From: Shewanella sp. KT0246
GTDB taxonomy: Bacteria > Pseudomonadota > Gammaproteobacteria > Enterobacterales > Shewanellaceae
Direction of reading: 5' to 3'
Length of the DNA stretch: 60,922 nucleotides
NCBI RefSeq assembly: GCF_019654955.1
Contig: NZ_BPEV01000029.1
Span: forward strand, 1-60,922
The notes beneath the pieces were generated by a model that saw only the letters and a list, made by a program, of their open reading frames with translations, did no database searches and had not been told where the DNA came from. This document shows positions 55,016 to 60,922 of the stretch, piece after piece. The first letter of the stretch is position 1, and every line of letters begins with the position of its first letter. Both the position numbers and the translations under genes were made by a program.

Positions 55016-55048
55016 TTGCGACCAAATAAGCCAAATTGCAGGTCGCAA
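55016..55048 (+). other. Hairpin after msrC
   Basis: TTGCGACC (55016-55023) pairs perfectly with GGTCGCAA (55041-55048) over a 17-nt loop, beginning at the msrC stop. No T-tract follows, so it is not a classic terminator. The 269-nt msrC-proQ gap otherwise should hold the proQ promoter; ATTGCT/AGCAAT near 55157-55171 is another small hairpin. Confidence 0.4.
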
Positions 55049-55283
55049 TCGCTGACACGAGCTTTATAATACTGAGCTGCACGCATTACTATGTTCAAAA
55101 TTTATTTACTGTAAATATGCAGGTAAGTAAGTTAATTTGTTAAGGCATGTTTCAATTGCTTTAGCAATCATGTAGGAAATGCTAATTTGAACGTTAAGCA
55201 AGACTCTGTTTAACGAAAGATAAACGACTGTAACTAGCTAAGATAGCTATAAACCAGTCCCCTTATATAACGTGGAAGTAAAA

Positions 55284-55919
55284 ATGGAATCAACAGACAA
55301 GTTGACCGACACCAACGCAGTTTTAGCGTATTTATATGAAACATTTCCTTTATGCTTTATAGCAGAAGGTGAAACTAAGCCATTAAAAATTGGGTTGTTT
55401 CAAGATTTAGCTGAAAGGTTGGCTGAAGATTCTAAAGTAAGTAAAACACAATTACGTGTTGCACTTAGACGTTATACAAGTAGCTGGCGTTACCTTAAAG
55501 GTGTTAAAACCGGTGTTCAACGTATTGATCTTGATGGCCAAGACTGTGGTGAACTTGAACAAGAGCATATCGATCATGCTCAGCAGACCTTAAAAGAAGG
55601 TCAAGAAAAAGCCAAAGCTAAGCGTCAAGCGCAAGCAGCTAAAGCAAACCCTAAGAAGACAGCTAAAAAAGCACCTTCTTCAAAAGCAGCTCCTGTTAAG
55701 AAAGACCGTCCTGCGAAGGCTAAAAAGCCTGCTGCACCAAAAGTTAATTATGTTGCTGCAAAATTTGACGAGCTTAAACAAAAACAACGTGTTAGTGTCA
55801 AGTTAGGACAAAATCCTGTTGCTGGCGTTATCACTGATATCAAGAAAGAAGATGTCCATGTACAGCTTGATTCTGGTTTAGTCGTTAAAGTACGTGCAGA
55901 GCATATTTTATTATCGTGA
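55284..55919 (+). CDS. proQ: RNA chaperone ProQ
   Basis: 211 aa. Global RNA-binding protein for sRNAs and mRNA 3' ends. FinO/ProQ domain (about 8-115, with FPLCF and KPLKIGLFQDLAERL), a Lys/Ala/Pro-rich linker (about 115-160), and a Tudor-like C-terminal domain (VNYVAAKFDELKQKQRVSV onward). The ATG at 55284 has GGAAG 5 nt before it; the in-frame GTG at 55272 overlaps the RBS. The order msrC-proQ-prc is as in E. coli. Confidence 0.96.
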   Translation: MESTDKLTDTNAVLAYLYETFPLCFIAEGETKPLKIGLFQDLAERLAEDSKVSKTQLRVALRRYTSSWRYLKGVKTGVQRIDLDGQDCGELEQEHIDHAQQTLKEGQEKAKAKRQAQAAKANPKKTAKKAPSSKAAPVKKDRPAKAKKPAAPKVNYVAAKFDELKQKQRVSVKLGQNPVAGVITDIKKEDVHVQLDSGLVVKVRAEHILLS

Positions 55920-55941
55920 TCATTTAAGGAGTAACTTGTTG

Positions 55942-58056
55942 ATGCGAAAACTCACTTTGGCTGCGTCGATTGCCACTTTATTTGTCGGTTTTTCGGCTTG
56001 GGCAATTTCACCAACTATTCAAATCAACGAGTTACCTAAACTTGAGCAAGAGCCTCAACACAAGGTTGCGAGTAAGAGGGTAACGAATTTATTCACTCGT
56101 TCTCACTACCATCGCTTTGAGCTTGATGATGCTTTTTCTGAGTTGATTTACGACCGATATCTACAACAGTTAGATTTCAGACGTAACGTGCTTACTCAAG
56201 CAGATGTTGATAGCTTTAAACAATATCAGCATCTGTTTGACGATATGGTCAAAACTGGCAATATCGAACCTGCCTTTAATATGTTTTCTTTATTGCAAAA
56301 ACGTCGTTATGAACGCTTTGCCTACGCATTGACTTTATTAGATAAAGAATTTGACTTCACTGAAGCGGATGATGCCTACGAATTTGATCGTGAAGAAGCG
56401 GCGTGGCCTAAAGATGAAGCAGAATTAAATGAGTTGTGGCGACAACGTGTTAAATACGATGCATTGAACCTCAAACTTGCCGATAAAGACTGGGAAGAAA
56501 CAGTCGAAATATTAGGTAAGCGTTATAACAATGCCATTAAGCGTTTAAGCCAAACTCACAGCGAAGATGTATTCCAAGGTGTGATGAACGCCTTTGCTCG
56601 TACAGTAGAACCTCATACAAGTTATTTATCTCCTCGTAATGCAGAGCGTTTCCAAATGGAAATGAACCTAAGTCTTGAAGGCATTGGTGCGGTATTGCAA
56701 ATGGACGATGACTACACAGTTATTAAAAGTTTAGTTGCTGGAGGCCCTGCAGCAAGCAGTGAAAAGCTGTCTCCAGAAGATAAAATTATTGGTGTTGGTC
56801 AAAAAGACGGCGAAATAGTTGATGTTATTGGTTGGCGTTTAGATGATGTTGTTGAGTTAATCAAAGGGCCTAAAGGCAGTGAAGTTAACTTAGAAATTCT
56901 GCCTAAAAAAGGCGGCGCAAATGCTAAAACATTCGAAGTCACCATTATTCGTGACAAAATTCGTTTAGAAGACCGCGCAGCGACATCAAAAGTAATTGAG
57001 CCTTCAGAAGGCGAATTTGCAAACCGAAAAGTGGGGGTTATTCAAATTCCTGGCTTCTACATGAACTTATCAGTTGATGTAGAGAAAGAAATTGCCAAAC
57101 TTAAAGAAGATAAAGTTGAAGGTATTATCATCGATTTACGTGGTAATGGCGGTGGCGCATTAACCGAAGCGACTTTATTAACTGGTTTGTTTATTGATAT
57201 GGGCCCAGTGGTACAAATTCGTGATGCTAATGGCCGTGTGACTCAAAATCGTGATAATGACGGAAAAAGTGCATACAGCGGACCATTAACAGTAATGGTC
57301 GATCGCTATAGCGCTTCAGCTTCAGAGATTTTTGCCGCAGCTCTCCAAGACTATGATCGTGCACTAATTGTTGGTGAAGCAAGTTTTGGTAAAGGTACTG
57401 TGCAACAACACAAGAGCCTTGGCCGCATTTACGATATGTATGAAAAACCAATTGGTCATGTTCAATACACTATCGCAAAATTCTATCGTATTAATGGTGG
57501 CAGTACTCAACTTAAAGGTGTAACACCAGACATTAAATTCCCAAGTGCCTTAGAGCCGGGCGAATATGGTGAATCTGAAGAGAAAAATGCTTTACCTTGG
57601 GATAAAGTGCCAGTTGCGCAATACGGAACACTTGGCAATATCTATCCAGAGCTGATCACCAAACTTGATACTAAGCATCAGCAACGTATTAAAACGGATG
57701 TAGAATTCGGTTATATTTTTGATGATATAGCAGAATTTAAAAAGCATCATAACGACAAGACTATTTCATTAGTTGAAAGTGAGCGTATTGCATCACGTGA
57801 AGAAGACGAAAAACGTATTCTTGACCGTACCAATGAGCGTCGTGTTAAGAATGGTCTTGAGCCTTTAGCTTCACTTGATGAAGAAGATGAAGAGACTACT
57901 GAAACTGAAGCAGGTTCTACTGAAGTCGCTGAGAATGATATGGCCGATACTGAAGAGTCTGATGAAGATGAATTAGAAGTGCCAGATGCATTCTTAGAAG
58001 AAACTGCATTAATCACCTTAGATATGGTTGATGCTAAAAAATCAGCAGTGAAATAA
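55942..58056 (+). CDS. prc: Carboxy-terminal processing protease Prc (Tsp)
   Basis: 704 aa periplasmic S41 protease that degrades misfolded proteins and MltG/MepS-type enzymes. Signal peptide MRKLTLAASIATLFVGFSAWA (outline, 1-21), PDZ domain (about 235-330), catalytic Ser in SASASEIFAAALQDY and Lys in GEASFGKGTVQ, and a C-terminal acidic Glu/Asp/Thr run (about 610-690) that is longer than in E. coli (682 aa). The start is 22 nt after proQ; AAGGAG lies upstream. Confidence 0.95.
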   Translation: MRKLTLAASIATLFVGFSAWAISPTIQINELPKLEQEPQHKVASKRVTNLFTRSHYHRFELDDAFSELIYDRYLQQLDFRRNVLTQADVDSFKQYQHLFDDMVKTGNIEPAFNMFSLLQKRRYERFAYALTLLDKEFDFTEADDAYEFDREEAAWPKDEAELNELWRQRVKYDALNLKLADKDWEETVEILGKRYNNAIKRLSQTHSEDVFQGVMNAFARTVEPHTSYLSPRNAERFQMEMNLSLEGIGAVLQMDDDYTVIKSLVAGGPAASSEKLSPEDKIIGVGQKDGEIVDVIGWRLDDVVELIKGPKGSEVNLEILPKKGGANAKTFEVTIIRDKIRLEDRAATSKVIEPSEGEFANRKVGVIQIPGFYMNLSVDVEKEIAKLKEDKVEGIIIDLRGNGGGALTEATLLTGLFIDMGPVVQIRDANGRVTQNRDNDGKSAYSGPLTVMVDRYSASASEIFAAALQDYDRALIVGEASFGKGTVQQHKSLGRIYDMYEKPIGHVQYTIAKFYRINGGSTQLKGVTPDIKFPSALEPGEYGESEEKNALPWDKVPVAQYGTLGNIYPELITKLDTKHQQRIKTDVEFGYIFDDIAEFKKHHNDKTISLVESERIASREEDEKRILDRTNERRVKNGLEPLASLDEEDEETTETEAGSTEVAENDMADTEESDEDELEVPDAFLEETALITLDMVDAKKSAVK

Positions 58057-58072
58057 ATCCTATTTTATTGCC

Positions 58073-58099
58073 AAAAAACGCGCTTTAAGCGCGTTTTTT
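58073..58099 (+). terminator. prc terminator
   Basis: Stem ACGCGC/GCGCGT extended through A and T runs (six each side), 5-nt loop, 17 nt past the stop. Confidence 0.92.
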
Positions 58100-58151
58100 A
58101 TTATGTAAATTTTATGCCTATAAAGTGCTAAGTGTTATTCAAGGATTATTT

Positions 58152-60713
58152 ATGACTCAAGCTCAAGCAAAACATTTAAAAGACTACCAAGCACCGACTT
58201 TCACAATAAGTCATATCGAGTTAGATTTTAATTTAAAAGGCTCAGATACTGAAGTTATCGCAACGAGTAAAGTTCAGAGAGTTGGCGATCATAATGAAGC
58301 TTTAGTACTTGTAGGTGAGCAGATTAATTTAGTCTCAGTAGAAATTAATGGTCAGCCTGCAGACTTCAAAGAGCAAGATAGCCAATTATTGGTGACCACA
58401 GAATTAAATGATTTTGAATTGAGACTGGTCACCAAACAAGATCCAGAAGCTAACTCAAGCCTTGAAGGGTTGTATATGTCTGATGGAGCATACTGTACTC
58501 AGTGTGAAGCGGAAGGCTTCAGAAGAATTACTTATTTCTTAGACCGTCCTGATGTTCTTGCCATTTATACTGTGAGAGTTGAAGCAGACAAAGCTGCATT
58601 TCCTTTCTTGTTAAGTAACGGCAACCTTGTCGAGAAGGGGGAAACAACTGCTGGTCGTCATTATGTGCGCTGGGAAGATCCATTTCCAAAACCTAGCTAT
58701 TTATTCGCTTTAGTTGCTGGTGATTTTGATTTACTCGAAGATAAATTCACCACCCGTAGTAGCCGTGAAGTGAAATTACAAGTTTTTGTTGATAAAGGAA
58801 ACTTACATAAAGCGGATCATGCGATGGTCTCGCTGCAAAAGTCGATGGCATGGGATGAAAGCCGTTTTGACTTAGAATACGACCTTGATATTTACATGAT
58901 TGTTGCCGTAGATTTTTTCAATATGGGTGCGATGGAAAACAAAGGTCTGAATGTCTTTAATACAAAGTATGTATTAGCAGATACAGCAAGTGCAACAGAT
59001 GAAGATTATCACGGTATCGAGTCAGTTGTTGGTCATGAATATTTTCATAACTGGACTGGTAACCGAGTCACGTGTCGTGATTGGTTTCAATTAAGCCTAA
59101 AAGAAGGGTTAACCGTATTTAGAGATCAAGAATTTAGCTCAGATCTTGGTTCTCGTGCGGTAAACAGAATTCAAGCCATTCGTGTAATGAAGAACCAACA
59201 GTTTGCTGAAGATGCAGGCCCAATGTCGCATCCAATTCGTCCTGAATCAGTCATTGAGATGAATAACTTTTATACCGTGACTGTTTACAACAAAGGTGCT
59301 GAAGTCATTCGCATGATGCACACCATTTTAGGTGAGAAAAATTTCCAATTAGGCATGAAGTGCTATTTCGAACGTCACGATGGACAAGCTGTGACTTGCG
59401 ATGACTTTGTTAATGCAATGGAATCAGCGAGTGGTATCGATTTAGGTTTATTTAGAAATTGGTACAGCCAAGCAGGTACACCCATTGTTAGCGTGACTGA
59501 CAGCTTTGATGCCGATAAAAAACAATATCAGTTAACCGTTAAACAATCTGTGACTTCACAAGGCGAGAAAGGCAAATTGTTGCATATACCTTTCAGCGTA
59601 GAATTATTAGATGCCGAAGGTCAGTCGATAAACAATCAAGTATTGGCGGTAAAGCAAGCTGAGCAAACGTTTACATTTAACGATGTTGAATCAATGCCTG
59701 TGCCCTCACTGCTGCAAGACTTTTCAGCACCAGTGCGTTTAGATTATGAATTTAATGTCGACCAATTAGTGCATTTAACACGATTTGCTACCAGTGAAGT
59801 TGCGCGCTGGGAAGCATCTGTCGGGTTATTCAGTCAAGCGGTTTGGCAAAATGTTGCGACATTAGCAGCAAAAGAAACCATGCATCTTGATGCTAGAGTC
59901 ATTGAGGCTATTAGAGGCGTTATTTTAGATGAAAATATCGATAAGGCACTTGTTGCGGAAATTTTAGCTTTCCCAAGTGCTGCTGCACTTATTGAGCAAG
60001 TCAAAACCGTCGATTTAGATGCTTTGCAGGCAGCGCGAGAGTTTGTTGTAGATGAACTAGCGGAAGCTTGTTTAGATGAATTGGTCACTCGCTATCGTTC
60101 ATTGGTTAATGAAGACGACGCGGCATCACGTGCGTTTAAAAACATCTGTTTAGTGTTGTTATCTCGAGTTTCTTCAGAATATGAAGACTTAGTGACTCAG
60201 CAGTATCACTCTGCCACCAACATGACAGACAGTTTAGCAGCACTTAAAGCGGCGGTTTTAGGTCAGTTATCTTGCCAACAGGCTTTAATGCAAGATTTTG
60301 AAAAGCAATGGGTATCTACACCGTTAGTGATGGATAAATGGTTTAGTTTACAAGCTTCCCAGAATACTGCCGATGTGTTATCTCAGATTAAAGCCCTGAC
60401 TAACCACGAAAGCTTTAGCTTTAATAATCCTAATCGAGTTCGTTCTTTGATTGGTTTCTTTGTTGCAGCGAATACATATCAATTTCATCAAGCCAGTGGA
60501 GCAGGTTACGAGTATTTAACCGATATTCTGGTTAAATTGAATGAACTAAACCCACAAATTGCAGCACGAATGATCACTCCACTCATTCAATTTAGTAAGT
60601 TTGATGCAAAGCGTCAGCAGAAAATGAAAGACTGTTTATTGCGATTAAAAGCATTACCGAATTTGTCTAAGGATTTATTCGAGAAAGTTGAAAAAGCGCT
60701 AGAACAAGCTTAA
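58152..60713 (+). CDS. pepN: Aminopeptidase N
   Basis: 853 aa. M1 zinc aminopeptidase acting on peptides in the cytoplasm. GAMEN motif in NMGAMENKGLN (about 260) and zinc site HEYFHNWTGNR...KEGLTVF (HEXXH-X18-E). The C-terminal helical domain is about the same length as in E. coli (870 aa). The ATG at 58152 (MTQAQAKHLKDY) is chosen over 58125 because the family starts there. Confidence 0.96.
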   Translation: MTQAQAKHLKDYQAPTFTISHIELDFNLKGSDTEVIATSKVQRVGDHNEALVLVGEQINLVSVEINGQPADFKEQDSQLLVTTELNDFELRLVTKQDPEANSSLEGLYMSDGAYCTQCEAEGFRRITYFLDRPDVLAIYTVRVEADKAAFPFLLSNGNLVEKGETTAGRHYVRWEDPFPKPSYLFALVAGDFDLLEDKFTTRSSREVKLQVFVDKGNLHKADHAMVSLQKSMAWDESRFDLEYDLDIYMIVAVDFFNMGAMENKGLNVFNTKYVLADTASATDEDYHGIESVVGHEYFHNWTGNRVTCRDWFQLSLKEGLTVFRDQEFSSDLGSRAVNRIQAIRVMKNQQFAEDAGPMSHPIRPESVIEMNNFYTVTVYNKGAEVIRMMHTILGEKNFQLGMKCYFERHDGQAVTCDDFVNAMESASGIDLGLFRNWYSQAGTPIVSVTDSFDADKKQYQLTVKQSVTSQGEKGKLLHIPFSVELLDAEGQSINNQVLAVKQAEQTFTFNDVESMPVPSLLQDFSAPVRLDYEFNVDQLVHLTRFATSEVARWEASVGLFSQAVWQNVATLAAKETMHLDARVIEAIRGVILDENIDKALVAEILAFPSAAALIEQVKTVDLDALQAAREFVVDELAEACLDELVTRYRSLVNEDDAASRAFKNICLVLLSRVSSEYEDLVTQQYHSATNMTDSLAALKAAVLGQLSCQQALMQDFEKQWVSTPLVMDKWFSLQASQNTADVLSQIKALTNHESFSFNNPNRVRSLIGFFVAANTYQFHQASGAGYEYLTDILVKLNELNPQIAARMITPLIQFSKFDAKRQQKMKDCLLRLKALPNLSKDLFEKVEKALEQA

Positions 60714-60731
60714 TTAATTTTAGTGAATTAA

Positions 60732-60769
60732 AGGCAATGGTTTAGCTGAACTTAGCTATTTCATTGCCT
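60732..60769 (+). terminator. Possible pepN terminator
   Basis: Stem AGGCAATG (60732-60739)/CATTGCCT (60762-60769) with an inner TAGCT/AGCTA stem. Only GTTTC follows, so it is a weak intrinsic terminator. Confidence 0.45.
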
Positions 60770-60813
60770 GTTTCATATATTTCAGTTTATTATTCTAAAT
60801 TACGATTAACGGT

Positions 60814-60922
60814 ATGCAATTTATATTTTCGATGTACATCAGCTTTAAAGATTTTCTTCCTTATTACCAAGGAACTGTAAAAAATGTCGAGGTAAAGGAT
60901 GTTAACGGCAAAATATTACATA
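60814..60922 (+). CDS. DUF2835 family protein, 5' part only
   Basis: The frame starting ATG at 60814 reads MQFIFSMYISFKDFLPYYQG then TVKNVEVKDVNGKILH and is cut by the window edge after 36 codons. The pattern of an I-S-x-x-x-F/Y-L-x-Y-Y-Q-G followed by a V-x-V strand matches the start of DUF2835 proteins, about 70-aa proteins of unknown function often next to pepN in Shewanella and Vibrio. The RBS is weak. Confidence 0.7.
   Translation, partial: MQFIFSMYISFKDFLPYYQGTVKNVEVKDVNGKILH

Overview
The window is a stretch of AT-rich gammaproteobacterial core chromosome. Protein content and gene order point to Shewanella or a close relative: monomeric isocitrate dehydrogenase beside rluE, the metG/mrp-udk block, proQ-prc-pepN followed by a DUF2835 gene, a CXXCH cytochrome-type lipoprotein, and a FliA-type promoter in front of a chemoreceptor. 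I see no insertion sequence, prophage, CRISPR array, rRNA or tRNA gene.

Layout. (a) 1-2 kb: start region of the divergent rne/rluC pair (rne would lie off the left edge), rluC and a HAD phosphatase. (b) 2-4.4 kb: the only clearly accessory part, a diheme coiled-coil lipoprotein and a 1.1-kb AT-rich stretch without a normal gene. (c) 4.4-11.7 kb: maf(yceF) facing the yceD-rpmF-plsX-fabH-fabD-fabG-acpP-fabF phospholipid and fatty acid synthesis cluster. (d) 11.9-20.2 kb: acyl-CoA thioesterase, hydroxyacid dehydrogenase, a chemoreceptor with a sigma-28 promoter, pheS-pheT-ihfA and lpxM. (e) 20.3-28.6 kb: roxA, purB, hflD, mnmA, a nudJ-like Nudix gene and rluE on the minus strand, facing icd. (f) 28.8-33.7 kb: an N-degron module (cspD, clpS-clpA, infA, bpt, aat). 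(g) 33.8-41.8 kb: glycine-zipper protein, Lys/Ala-tailed protein, Nif3-like protein, Kef-type antiporter, metG, mrp, udk. (h) 42-46.8 kb: pabC-mltG-tmk-holB-pilZ-tatD, which in E. coli directly follows fabF but here lies 30 kb away. (i) 46.8-60.9 kb: a small RNA gene that I identify as sdsR, rsmF, an SpmA-SpmB fusion, letB with a letA split into two genes, yebG with a LexA box, msrC, proQ, prc, pepN and the start of a DUF2835 gene.

Most genes are housekeeping: translation and RNA modification (rluC, rluE, rsmF, mnmA, pheST, metG, infA, rpmF, roxA, proQ), envelope lipids (plsX, fab genes, lpxM, letAB, mltG) and protein turnover (clpSA, bpt, aat, prc, pepN). Convergent gene pairs usually share one symmetric hairpin terminator.

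The most notable items are the sdsR homologue with a good promoter and terminator between tatD and rsmF, the stalked diheme lipoprotein next to an AT-rich region holding two mini-ORFs with very strong Shine-Dalgarno sequences, the split letA genes, the near-leaderless yceD promoter, the sigma-28 promoter of the chemoreceptor, and a 19-bp triple tandem repeat ending on the roxA stop codon. I found no wholly new multi-gene system.
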